Assembly: GCF_010671605.1 (NCBI RefSeq)
Contig: NZ_JAABOO010000003.1
Location: 437,993-501,992 of the forward strand
From: Leptobacterium flavescens
GTDB lineage: Bacteria > Bacteroidota > Bacteroidia > Flavobacteriales > Flavobacteriaceae
Reading direction: 5' to 3'
Length of the DNA: 64,000 bases
Shown here: positions 25,679 to 35,900 of the stretch, piece by piece
How positions within the stretch are numbered: position 1 is the first letter of the stretch
Layout: the number at the start of each line of letters is the position of its first letter
Notes under the pieces: model-generated
The model's database searches: none
Told to the model about the DNA's origin: nothing
Seen by the model: only the letters and a program-made list of their open reading frames with translations
Made by a program: the position numbers and the translations under genes

Positions 25679-26800
25679 CTATGTCTGTTTTTTTAAACCG
25701 AAAAGCGGATGCAGGAATTTAATTTTAAGGATCAGGAAATGATAGATCAACCAGCAACCTGCAAAAGTCCCGACGGTCAGGATTAAAAATTTCGGCCAGA
25801 ATCCCCAATCGAGATCCATCAGGTAATACGCAATGGCTATGGTTATTGTCTGATGTAAAATATAGAAGGGATATACCGCCCTGTTACAGTATTTAAGCAG
25901 GGTGCCGGGTTTATTAAGGTATTTTGCAGCATAACCGAAAAAGGCCAGGATCCAGGACCAGAGATTAATTACTTTAACCATAGCTTCCGTAAAATGAATA
26001 ACCGTACTGTCTTCAACCTGCCAGATAAGCAACTGGGTGCTAAAGGCAATTGAACCGATGATTAATGCGGTTCTTTTTATGCGATCTACAGATTCCCAGA
26101 GCTGATCTTTTAAAGAGATCAACAGAAAACCATAAAAAAACAGGATCAGGAAAAAACTAAAGGTAAACCAATCGTCTATCAGGGCATGGGTCACCGGGAA
26201 GAAGGGCTCTACCAATGCTTCTACAAAATAGAGGGGGATGACAAAGAAATACAGACCCAAAGGTTTTTTGGTGATCCTGATGATCCAGTTGGTAAAACGA
26301 TTGCTGTTGTTCTTTAAATAAACGAACAAAGGCGAAAGCAAAAGAGAGAAAATAAAGAGATAAGGCAAAAACCACAGGTGGTGCCAGCTTAAATTACCCT
26401 CGGGATAGACACCTTTAAAAGCTTCGGTCGTATAGTACACCCAATAGGAGCCGTGAAACCTTCCCTCTGCCAATCGTTCAAAATACACCTGTGGAGGTAC
26501 AATAAAGAGCATCCCGAATGCCAGGGGAATAACCAATCGTTTTAACCTTTCCATATTGAACTGAGAGATAGACCGGAATGATAAAGCGTAATAAGTACCC
26601 ATTCCGGAGATCACAAAGAGGATAGGGAGCCTCCACTGATTTACAAAAAGCATGGGCCATCGGATGTCGTCATAGATAACATTGTTTTTAAGATGAAAGC
26701 CCCAGGGAACAAAGAACATTCCAATATGATAAAATATAAGGAGTCCGAAAACAAGAACTCTTAACCAGTCCAGATCGTATCTGCGAATTTTTTCAACCAT
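25679..26800 (-). CDS. Membrane-bound acyltransferase (acyltransferase-3/OpgC-like)
   Basis: 373 residues, about ten membrane helices. The N-terminal RYDLDWLRVLVFGLLIFYH includes the conserved His used by acyltransferase-3 enzymes, which transfer acyl (often acetyl or succinyl) groups to sugars or lipids across the inner membrane. The substrate cannot be told. The upstream gene is a 7TM-AraC regulator, 88 bp apart on the same strand. Confidence 0.8.
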   Translation of the reverse strand: MVEKIRRYDLDWLRVLVFGLLIFYHIGMFFVPWGFHLKNNVIYDDIRWPMLFVNQWRLPILFVISGMGTYYALSFRSISQFNMERLKRLVIPLAFGMLFIVPPQVYFERLAEGRFHGSYWVYYTTEAFKGVYPEGNLSWHHLWFLPYLFIFSLLLSPLFVYLKNNSNRFTNWIIRITKKPLGLYFFVIPLYFVEALVEPFFPVTHALIDDWFTFSFFLILFFYGFLLISLKDQLWESVDRIKRTALIIGSIAFSTQLLIWQVEDSTVIHFTEAMVKVINLWSWILAFFGYAAKYLNKPGTLLKYCNRAVYPFYILHQTITIAIAYYLMDLDWGFWPKFLILTVGTFAGCWLIYHFLILKIKFLHPLFGLKKQT

Positions 26801-26888
26801 GATTTATCGTTTTTTAATTTTGGTCAAAGTTGAAATTTTTACGGCTGTTATATGAAAAACAGAGGGTTCAAGAGGTGCAGAATTGCAA

Positions 26889-28067
26889 TTAAAGACTCTT
26901 TTTTGCCTTAAAAGTGCTTACATAGGAAGCAGGAGATGTTTGTGTATGCTTTTTAAAGGCAGTGTAAAAGGCCGATTTGGATTTAAATCCTACGGAGTTC
27001 CCAATCCCGACTACAGATAAATGCGCATAATCTTCACTGAGGAGCCTTTGTTTTGCTTCTTCAATCCTGTAACGATTAATAAATTCATTAAAATTTATCC
27101 CTTCTTCTGCATTGATCGCCTGGGAAATATAATTGGCGGGTACTTTCAGTTCTCCCGACAGGTTTTTTAGGGATACATCTTCTTGTAGGAAGTAATTATT
27201 GCTTTCCACATAATCCCTGATCGATATCATCATAGAAGAATGATCTGTATTCAATCCGGAAGTTTCGTATTTATCCGCGATCCATGAGCTTTCAAAGAAC
27301 CGTGATTCCGACATCATAAAAATAAGGGTGAGGAAATTGGTCAGCGACAGGAAAACGGCAATATAATGATCGCCGCCATCATCCTCGAAATTCAGAAAAA
27401 TAAGCAACACCAGTACAAAAACACATAAAAACAGGAATATGGTGTTCCTGGTAAAACTGTATTTGGTGATCCGCAGGTCTCTGTAGGTCTCTCTTTTGGT
27501 CCTCAGGACGATCCTGACCGAAATAATTATATAGAACAGAAAACTTATTAGTACAAGCCATCGGAATTCATCTTTTATCCAGATATACGGGTAGGTAGTG
27601 CCTTCAGGAACTTCTGCAAAACCAAGATCTGGGAAATAAGCATCCAGGTAAGCATTTAATTTTATCTGGAGAGGTTGTAAATAATAAGGGATATTAACGA
27701 TCATGTAGAGAACCGGCAATACAAAGTGATACCAATCCTTTTTAAAGTTAATGGATTTGCGCTCCAGGAGGCTTGAAAAGAACAGATAAAGCAAAGGCCC
27801 TATGGCCAGTACCAGCGGTTCCGTAGAGTCATTAAAATGCAGAGTATGTTTCATCAGTCCTGTGTAACACAGATAAATGTCCAGAACAATGATGGATTGG
27901 ATCAACAGGTACCATCCGAAGATACGCAAAGAAGCATTCTTCTTATTCGTCCGGAATGCGATCACTGCCGACATAAGGAATCCTTGTATGATCCCGGTGA
28001 TGATCAGTAAAGAAATAAAATTATGCCTTATGGGGATCTTATCTATGAGCTGCTGAATATGTTCCAT
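26889..28067 (-). CDS. Membrane-anchored AraC-type regulator (7TM plus HTH_18)
   Basis: 392 residues. Residues 1-260 contain about seven hydrophobic helices. The C-terminal 110 residues are an AraC DNA-binding domain (LKVPANYISQAINAEEGINFNEF; VGFKSKSAFYTAFKKHT). This arrangement holds the DNA-binding domain at the inner membrane and is common in Bacteroidota. The signal is unknown. It starts 10 bp after the metallophosphoesterase gene stop and probably controls that gene or the acyltransferase that follows. Confidence 0.85.
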   Translation of the reverse strand: MEHIQQLIDKIPIRHNFISLLIITGIIQGFLMSAVIAFRTNKKNASLRIFGWYLLIQSIIVLDIYLCYTGLMKHTLHFNDSTEPLVLAIGPLLYLFFSSLLERKSINFKKDWYHFVLPVLYMIVNIPYYLQPLQIKLNAYLDAYFPDLGFAEVPEGTTYPYIWIKDEFRWLVLISFLFYIIISVRIVLRTKRETYRDLRITKYSFTRNTIFLFLCVFVLVLLIFLNFEDDGGDHYIAVFLSLTNFLTLIFMMSESRFFESSWIADKYETSGLNTDHSSMMISIRDYVESNNYFLQEDVSLKNLSGELKVPANYISQAINAEEGINFNEFINRYRIEEAKQRLLSEDYAHLSVVGIGNSVGFKSKSAFYTAFKKHTQTSPASYVSTFKAKKSL

Positions 28068-28077
28068 TTTACTTTCT

Positions 28078-28971
28078 TCAGGTCATATAATCGGATAATT
28101 TCTGAGGGCCTTCCAGGACGGTCCGCACTACCTGAAGAAAACCTTCTTTAGTGGTCTGCATATTCCATTTTATCAGGGAGATCCCGCCGTTTTCGATCTC
28201 TATTCCCGTAATACTCCTGGGGTGTACACAACTTCCGTCATTAAAAAAGGCCCGGTCTCCGGGTTTCGGGAACCTCGGGCGATGAGTATGTCCTGTAATT
28301 GTAAGCTGATTGTTGTTTTTGGAGATCCAGTTCTTTGTACGCCGCTCCACTTTTCTAAGTTCCTTGTAATTTTTGGCAGGACTGGTAGGATCTGCAATCC
28401 CAACCACCTGAAGCGGTTTCCAGAGTACGCGAACCAGGAAACGGTTAAAGCGCCAGCCGTGATAATTCATAAAATCGGCCTGATGCCCATGAGTGAGGAA
28501 CAGTTTCTGCCCGCTCACTTTATGCTTCAGAATTATAGCTTCATTAAAGGAAATGCCATCAAACAAAGGTTCTTTCTCTCCTGTTTTAGGATCAAAATAA
28601 GAATAGAGGTGCTGCTCCACATAAGCCTGATTCCGGTAAACCATATCGTGATTCCCGAAAATAAGATGCAATCTTTCTTCTTCGTAAAACTGCTTCATCA
28701 GCATAAAAACATTCTTGTGGGAATGAAGGATCACCTCAAAAGTTCGGTTTTCCCAGAGCTCATCACCATCTCCCAGTTCACAATAGGTAAAGCCCTGGTT
28801 GTAATAATGGGTAAGAGCGTGGAAATACATATTCCGGTTGTTTGCAAAATCGTCTGCAAAACTATTGTCTCCTCTATGGCAATCACTGAAAAGAATAAAC
28901 TTTGAAGAGTCGTCAAACTCTACGATTTTGGCATTTTCAAAAGCCCTGCTTAACCTTTTATGAGAAGACAT
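28078..28971 (-). CDS. Calcineurin-like metallophosphoesterase
   Basis: 297 residues. Metal-ligand motifs in order: FSDCHRGD, GDGDELW (Glu where GDxxD is usual), GNHDM, LTHGH and GHTHRPRF. All the core ligands for a two-metal centre are present. No signal peptide, so it is cytoplasmic. The organisation resembles LpxH and other UDP-sugar or nucleotide hydrolases but the substrate is not clear. First gene of the minus-strand run 28971-23989, divergent from the GAF-like gene. Confidence 0.85.
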   Translation of the reverse strand: MSSHKRLSRAFENAKIVEFDDSSKFILFSDCHRGDNSFADDFANNRNMYFHALTHYYNQGFTYCELGDGDELWENRTFEVILHSHKNVFMLMKQFYEEERLHLIFGNHDMVYRNQAYVEQHLYSYFDPKTGEKEPLFDGISFNEAIILKHKVSGQKLFLTHGHQADFMNYHGWRFNRFLVRVLWKPLQVVGIADPTSPAKNYKELRKVERRTKNWISKNNNQLTITGHTHRPRFPKPGDRAFFNDGSCVHPRSITGIEIENGGISLIKWNMQTTKEGFLQVVRTVLEGPQKLSDYMT

Positions 28972-29095
28972 ATTTCTTTTTTCAATAAATATCGATAAAA
29001 AAGATGAGTAATGAAACTCAACTTTTTACTACTAATATAGGTGAGGGAAAAATAAAAAGTTAAAATAGTTAACATAGCTAGAAAGGGGTTTTTCG

Positions 29096-29103
29096 TACCT
29101 TTG
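29096..29103 (+). promoter_or_regulatory. Promoter -7 box of the GAF-like gene
   Basis: TACCTTTG, a perfect TAnnTTTG match, 22 bp before the ATG at 29126. Confidence 0.55.
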
Positions 29104-29125
29104 TAGCTCAAGTAACAATGGTGAT

Positions 29126-31507
29126 ATGCTAGACACAAACAATGTTTCGCCTTTGTCCGTTAAGATCAGTTTTAATAAACTTCTGGAGGTTTACGAAAAG
29201 CAAGCCGGAAGCAAAGATGAACTGAGGGCGAAAAAAGCACAAAAGATTCTGGCCATGTCAGAACAATATCCGGAGCTTAGGGACGGGTTCTCGGATGTTA
29301 CCTTATTGGATACGTACAAAAACGAGATCTCATATATTCTTCAGGATTCTTTTTCGGATGTTTTAACAGGCAACGAGATAAAGGCTGCCTCTATTCCGTT
29401 TCAGAACCTGATCTTTAATACTTCTTCCCGTTTTGAGAAGATATTGGACACTGCAGGGAAGGACTTCGAATTAAAGATCCGCAATATGCCGGAAGGACAT
29501 ATGTATATCCTGGCTTGTATTGTTATATTGAAATTCCACTATAAGATAGATGTGGATTTCAAAAGACCTTTATATTACGATATTCCGGATGCCAAAGGTA
29601 TTATGAGGCATTACAGGATCATATACAATGCAGACTTTACTGAGATCGTGCCTACTGAAGAGGCTAAGGAGATCACCGATGAAGATGTAGATCAGTTATT
29701 GGAGAATTTTGATAACCTGGAATTGTGGAAGGAAAAATTCCCTCCGAATAGCTGGGTATGTAAAGGGTTTGTTATATCGAATATTTTTGATGTTACGGCC
29801 GATGTTTCCATTTCCGATCTTAAATCAACCTTGTTGGGATCTTCATCAACTCAGCCAAAAGATGAGAATTTTATAGAGGAATTCGAAGCTATTTTCCAGT
29901 CGCTGTTCAATATCCCGGACCTTAAAGTAGGTTTTGTGGCGTATGATCCGGAGGAAGACAGTTTTGAGAAAATACACGGAGAAGAAGGTGTACAGAGTTA
30001 CCTGCTGTTTAAAGAGGAAAAGGCAAATTGCACCGATTCTCTCTGTCAGAATTCCTATTCCAAGCTTTTAAAGGAGAATCAGTATTACGCACTGCCGGAT
30101 ATCGATAAGTATTATAAAATGTCCGGAGGGATAGCCCCCTATAAGAATTTAAAGGAACAGGGTTATAAAAGTGCTATTCTGGCACCGATTGCAGATAAAG
30201 GAAGACTGCTTGGGGTTCTGGAGCTGGTATCTACCAGGCCTAAGGAACTCAACAGTATCAATGCCAACAAGCTTATAGATGTAATGCCGTTCATTATTTC
30301 TACGGTATTGCGTTCTAAAGCCGAAGAGGAAAACTATATAGAAGCCATCATTCAGCACGAATGTACTTCTATTCACAATAGTGTGTACTGGCGATTCGAA
30401 AAGGAGGCAAGACGTTTCCTTATGGAGAATGCCAAAGGAAATCAGACCTCTTTTAAGGAGATCGCATTTAAGGATGTTTATCCGCTTTACGGGCAGGTAG
30501 ATATCAAGGGATCCTCTATTGCGAGGAACGAGGCTATTCAGACAGATCTGATCATACAATTATCTCTGTTAAACGAGATCTTCAGCTGTTCACTTAAGGA
30601 GGAGCAACTCCCGGTATACGAAGAGATCCAGTTCCGTATAAACAATCACCTCTCCCTGATCAAGGAAGAATTGTTTACACATAGTGAGCAGACGATCCTG
30701 GATTTTGTCAGGGAAGATGTGCATCCGGTACTGGAGCATATCGAGACCAGAAGTGATCAGTTGTCCCAGCTGGTAAAGGATTACAGGAAAAATATCGATA
30801 ATACCACGGGAGGGATCTACGATCACCGCAAGAATTACGATGAGAGTGTAACCCTTATCAACAAAAGCCTTGCAAGGGTTATAGATGAAAAGCAGAGAGA
30901 TGCACAGGCTATGTTCCCGCATTATTTTGAGCGCTATAAGACCGATGGTGTGGAGCACAATATGTATATAGGTGCTTCCATGGTCCAGGGTGGTGAATAC
31001 CATCCTATCTACCTTAATAATTTAAGGTTGTGGCAGCTGCAGGTGATGTGTGAGATGGAAAATAAATACTATAACCTGAAGCCTGAGCTTCCTGTTAAAC
31101 TGGATGTGGCTTCCATGCTTCTGGTATATAATTCATCTCTTTCCATACGCTTCAGGATGGATGAAAAGCGTTTTGATGTAGACGGGACCTATAATGCCCG
31201 TTATGAGATCATTAAAAAACGTTTGGATAAATCTCTGGTAAAAGGAACGAAAGAACGCCTTACTCAACCCGGAAAGATCGCTATTGTTTATTCTCAGAAA
31301 AAGGATGAAAGAGAATACCTGAGGTATATCAGTTTCCTTCAGTCTAAGAATTACTTTACCAGCAATGTTGAGATCGTTGAGCTCGAAGGACTTCAGGGTG
31401 TAAGCGGACTTAAAGCCATACGCGCCGAAGTACTCTATAAAAAAGGAGGAGACGAGAAAAAGGTCTACACCTATGACGATCTTATGCAGGAGCTGAAAAT
31501 TTCCTAA
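29126..31507 (+). CDS. Large GAF-like domain protein of unknown function
   Basis: 793 residues, no signal peptide or membrane helix. A GAF-like region lies at about residues 245-395 (FQSLFNIPDLKVGFVAYDPEE; GYKSAILAPIADKGRLLGVLELVS). The remaining parts, before and after, are helical and match nothing I can name. The GAF fold usually binds small ligands or mediates dimerisation; no kinase, cyclase or HTH domain follows, so it may be an adaptor or sensor. Its stop overlaps by 3 bp the stop of the convergent HD-PycTM gene, a layout that could allow antisense interference. Confidence 0.7.
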   Translation: MLDTNNVSPLSVKISFNKLLEVYEKQAGSKDELRAKKAQKILAMSEQYPELRDGFSDVTLLDTYKNEISYILQDSFSDVLTGNEIKAASIPFQNLIFNTSSRFEKILDTAGKDFELKIRNMPEGHMYILACIVILKFHYKIDVDFKRPLYYDIPDAKGIMRHYRIIYNADFTEIVPTEEAKEITDEDVDQLLENFDNLELWKEKFPPNSWVCKGFVISNIFDVTADVSISDLKSTLLGSSSTQPKDENFIEEFEAIFQSLFNIPDLKVGFVAYDPEEDSFEKIHGEEGVQSYLLFKEEKANCTDSLCQNSYSKLLKENQYYALPDIDKYYKMSGGIAPYKNLKEQGYKSAILAPIADKGRLLGVLELVSTRPKELNSINANKLIDVMPFIISTVLRSKAEEENYIEAIIQHECTSIHNSVYWRFEKEARRFLMENAKGNQTSFKEIAFKDVYPLYGQVDIKGSSIARNEAIQTDLIIQLSLLNEIFSCSLKEEQLPVYEEIQFRINNHLSLIKEELFTHSEQTILDFVREDVHPVLEHIETRSDQLSQLVKDYRKNIDNTTGGIYDHRKNYDESVTLINKSLARVIDEKQRDAQAMFPHYFERYKTDGVEHNMYIGASMVQGGEYHPIYLNNLRLWQLQVMCEMENKYYNLKPELPVKLDVASMLLVYNSSLSIRFRMDEKRFDVDGTYNARYEIIKKRLDKSLVKGTKERLTQPGKIAIVYSQKKDEREYLRYISFLQSKNYFTSNVEIVELEGLQGVSGLKAIRAEVLYKKGGDEKKVYTYDDLMQELKIS

Positions 31508-32730
31508 CGGAGACCTAAAAGATCTGTAGCGGTTGCGGCTTCCGACGTCTGGAAAGCAATTGCAAATGCCAGAACCGAAATGACGATACCTACCATAAAA
31601 ATGGCATAGGTAAGTCTCAGGATCTTGTATTTGCGGTGCAGCACAACTCCCAGAAAGTAAAGGTCCTTTGTCATGGAGGAATAGAGATAATCTTTGTCTT
31701 TCATTACCTCGCCTATGGCCCATTCAAATTCTTCCAGTTTCATTTTGTGGAAGTTCCCGAAGAAGAGAAGGTTTACTTTTTTGTTCTCTACATCTTCCTT
31801 GGTGAATTTACCACTGGTAACATTGGGCCGGGTAGCCAGAACCGAAAGTCCCATAGATACCAAACTGAATACGAGGAATACAACCGTCGGATAGATCAGG
31901 TAGCTATTGGAAGGGTTATCCAGTTTAGGAATAAGATTAGAAAGCGCCAGTGAGATAATAATGGCATTTACCGACAGCAGGATATTGGCTTTGGTATCTG
32001 CTATATCACTTAAGGTAATATGATTTTTAAGAGTTACCCTGAACATGGTCTCTATACCGCGTTCGGGGAGCTTTTGTTTTTGTATTTTACTGTCGAGCGC
32101 TTCTGCCTTGAGCTTTTCTTCCTTTCTTTTCTTCTTTATCTTTTTCAGCTCTTTGTTCAGCTCGAGCAGGTTCTTGTTTTTCTGCGGCTGCCAGTGCTCC
32201 ACAGCATGCAGGCTAAAAAATTTATGATGCTCATTGAACATCCTTATATTTTCCTGTATCCACTGACGGTCGGAATAGGTCTTTAATCCCAGTTGCTTGA
32301 ATTCCTCTCTTAATAATGAAGATACCTCTTCGTAATTCTTGGATGCAAAATGAGAGAAGTCGGCATCGCAAAGCATCTTTTCCAGTTGAGTTACCGGATC
32401 TACATCCATGGCTGTAGCCTTTATGGCGTTGGATATAATTGTAATTTTGTCTTCCGGGTAATTATTCTCCTTAAGAAAAGCGGTAGCTATTTCGGCTCCG
32501 TTCTTTTCGTGATCGGAAGGGCCTTTTATATAACCTATATCGTGAAACCATGCAGAAAGTTGCAGGATCTCTGCGTCCTCTTCATTGAGCTTTTCGGCTT
32601 CGATCAATTCCTTAACGTGCTTTACCACCCGCTGTGTATGCGTATAATTGTGATATAAAAAGGCATTTGGAAGCTTCTCATTAAGTGATTCCAATACGTA
32701 TTTCTGCGCTGTTTCAAGAATACCCGTCAT
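31504..32730 (-). CDS. HD hydrolase domain fused to a Pycsar-effector-like membrane domain (HD-PycTM)
   Basis: 408 residues. The N-terminal HD domain (about 15-180) has H31, H63-D64 (WFHDIGY) and a later Asp (LCDADFSHF), the full metal-binding set of HD phosphohydrolases. A lysine-rich coiled segment (about 190-225) leads to a PycTM-like domain with three membrane helices (about 250-268, 280-303, 375-397) and the NHITLSDIADTKANILL start. PycTM proteins are membrane effectors opened or triggered by cyclic pyrimidine nucleotides in Pycsar anti-phage defence. No nucleotide cyclase is adjacent, so it may serve another signal, with the HD domain degrading the nucleotide. Confidence 0.82.
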   Translation of the reverse strand: MTGILETAQKYVLESLNEKLPNAFLYHNYTHTQRVVKHVKELIEAEKLNEEDAEILQLSAWFHDIGYIKGPSDHEKNGAEIATAFLKENNYPEDKITIISNAIKATAMDVDPVTQLEKMLCDADFSHFASKNYEEVSSLLREEFKQLGLKTYSDRQWIQENIRMFNEHHKFFSLHAVEHWQPQKNKNLLELNKELKKIKKKRKEEKLKAEALDSKIQKQKLPERGIETMFRVTLKNHITLSDIADTKANILLSVNAIIISLALSNLIPKLDNPSNSYLIYPTVVFLVFSLVSMGLSVLATRPNVTSGKFTKEDVENKKVNLLFFGNFHKMKLEEFEWAIGEVMKDKDYLYSSMTKDLYFLGVVLHRKYKILRLTYAIFMVGIVISVLAFAIAFQTSEAATATDLLGLR

Positions 32731-32919
32731 GTTTTCGAATAAATTAATAAATAGTGACCTAAAATTAGCCTTTTAAAACTAATAAAAAAATCAGCTTAAG
32801 TAGCAAAATTAACCTTTTTCATGTCAATATTCCCCGATTAGCCCAAATTGAAGGCCAGATTTGATGAAAGTGATATTTTAATTAATAAATTGCAGTTAGT
32901 AACACTAAAATTTCACAGC

Positions 32920-35900
32920 TTGAAAACGATTAGACTGACCACTATACTCATTGTGTTGTTCTTTTATTCTTGTGCAACATACTTACCGCAATACAGACAG
33001 ACAACTACTTCTACCCAGCCAACAGGTAAAAGCGTTTCTCATGAATTTTACCTGATCGGGGATGCCGGAAATGCAGAAGCCGGAGCTTCAACTCCTGCTT
33101 TGGATGCATTTAAAAAAGCGTTGTCCGGTGCCTCCGGAAACAGTACGGCTGTTTTTCTGGGAGATAATGTTTATCCCGCAGGACTCCCGAAAGAAGGAGC
33201 AGAAGGGAGAAGACTGGCCGAACACCGGTTGAATGTCCAGATAGAGGCAGTTAAAGGTTTTAAAGGAGAAACAGTCTTTATTCCGGGGAATCACGATTGG
33301 TATGCAGATGGCCTTAAGGGACTTAAGTTGCAGGAAAAATATGTGGAAGATGCTTTGGGGAAGAACACTTTCCTGCCGGAAAACGGGTGCCCTATAGAAA
33401 AAGTAAATATAAATGATGATGTTGTCCTTTTAGTGGTAGATTCGGAATGGTACCTTGCCGATTGGGATAAGAACCCCGATATTAACGATAAATGTGACGG
33501 AATAAGGACGCGGGAACAGTTTTTTGAGGAGTTTGAGAGCCAGATCAACAAGTCTCAGGGAAAAACCCTGATCGTTGCCATGCACCATCCTCTTGTATCT
33601 AACGGACCCCACGGGGGAGAGTATACTTTCGGAAGTTATCTGACACCACTTCCGGTACTTGGAAACATTAAAAACTATATCCGCAAAACAGGAGGAGTAA
33701 GCCCTCAGGATATTCAGGATGTTAATTACAGAACACTTTCTAAAAGACTCCTGACCCTGGCACAGCAGACCGATAATATGATATTTGTATCGGGGCATGA
33801 GCACAATTTACAATATATCATTAACAGCAATACCCCCTTTATTATTAGTGGTTCCGGGTCTAAAGCCAATGGAGCAAGCCTGGGAGCAGACGGGGAATTT
33901 GCATATGGCGGACAGGGATTTGTTAAGCTTTCCGTTTATGAAGACGGTTCTGCCTGGGCCTCATTCTTCGGAGAACAGAATAATTTTGAAAGCCCCCTCT
34001 ATCAGGTTGAGGTTATTCAACCCGATAAAGGAATACAGTTAAAAGACTATCCTTCCAGCTTTCCGGCAACTACTTCCAGCTCGGTTTACTCTAAGGAAGA
34101 GACCACCAAAGGAGGCCTGTACAGGGGTGTCTGGGGAAAACACTACAGAAGCGAATACAGTAAAGAAGTAAGAGTTAAGACGGTAATGCTGGATACACTT
34201 CTCGGAGGATTAACTCCCGTTAGAAAGGGAGGGGGACACCAGTCCAAATCGCTTCGCCTGAAAACAAAGGACGGAAGAGAATTCGTAATGAGAGCCGTGA
34301 GAAAGAGTGCGGTACGCTTTTTACAGGCAGTAGCGTTTAAAGATCAGTTTATTCAGGAAGAATACAAAGACACATATTCGGAGCGATTACTATTGGATTT
34401 CTATACAACAGCACATCCGTATGCATCTCTTACCGTAGGTGAAATGGCAGATGTAATTGGAGTGCTGCACGCCAATCCTTCACTTTACTATGTGCCTAAG
34501 CAAAATGCATTGGGAGAGTATAATGACACTTATGGAGATGAGTTGTATTTTATTGAAGAGCGTGTTGATTCCGGGCATGGTAATGTGGCCAGTTTCGGGA
34601 ATTCCAATGAGATCATCAGTACCAAGGACCTGCTTGAGGAGCTACGATCTAAAGATAAAGCCAGCGTAGATGAGCGCCTTTATATCAAGTCGAGATTGTT
34701 TGATATGCTTCTCGGCGACTGGGACAGGCATGAGGATCAGTGGAGATGGGCCGAATTTGAGACTTCAGACGGAAAGAAAATATATAAACCCATCCCGAGA
34801 GACAGGGATCAGGTGTTCTCTAATTTTGACGGACTTTTCCTGAGCTATGCCACCAGGGTGATCCCGGGTCTGAGACTGATGCAGCCTTACAAAGCCGAAA
34901 TACGTAACGTAAGATGGTTTAATGATGAACCTTTTCCTCTGGACCTTGCCGTATTGGATGAGCATGACCTGAACGACTGGCTGGAAGAGGCCGGTCTTAT
35001 TCAGCAGCGCCTGACAGATGATATTATAGAAAAGGCCTTTGAGAATTTCCCTGCAGAAATGGATAAAGGGATCCTGGATAAGATCAAGGCTTCCCTGATT
35101 GCCAGAAGAGGCAACTTAAAAGATATAGCCAGAACCTATTACCATCACCTGAAAAAATACCCTGTGATCAGTGGTACGGATAAAGACGACTGGTTTGAGA
35201 TTACCAGGTTACCGGATGGAAAAACAAGAGTTCAGGCCTTCAGGATAAAGGGGGGAGAAAAAAGCGATAAGTTTATCGATGTTACCTATTCCAGTGATGA
35301 GACCAGACAGGTATGGATCTACGGTCTGGACGACGATGATGTTTTTGAAGTAAACGGAAAAGGGAATGACCTGATCGCCCTTAAGATCATCGGAGGACAA
35401 AATAACGATGTATATAAGATCAATAACCGCAGCAGGGTAAAGGTATACGATTTCAAATCGAAGAAGAATACTTTTGAGACCGGGGTTGCCAAAAAATTGT
35501 CTGATAAATACGAGTTGAATGTTTACGATCATAAGAAGATCAAAAAGAATGTGAATCAACTTATCCCAAGTATTGGTTTTAACCCTGACGACGGATTAAA
35601 GATAGGTTTACAGAACACCTTTACGATAAACTCGCTCAACAGGAACCCTTTTTCACAGCAGCACAGGATCAATGTGGGGTACTTTTTTGCCACAAGTGGA
35701 TATGATGTCAGATATAATGGAGAGTTCGCCAATGTTTTCGGTAATTGGAACCTGGGCATAGAAGGAGTGTATACCAGTCCTAACTTTGCCATCAACTTCT
35801 TTGGTTTCGGAAACGAAAGTATAAACAACGACGACGAGTTTACTCTCGACTTTAACAGGGTGCGTATCCGAAACCTGAAAGCTTCTCCAAAACTTATCTG

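Noticed and set aside
31133-31723. Open frame spanning the GAF-like and HD-PycTM genes on the minus strand
   Set aside because: It overlaps two well-supported genes and shows no domain.
32848-32919. Extended N-terminus of the phosphoesterase fusion
   Set aside because: It would place 24 polar residues before the lipoprotein signal.
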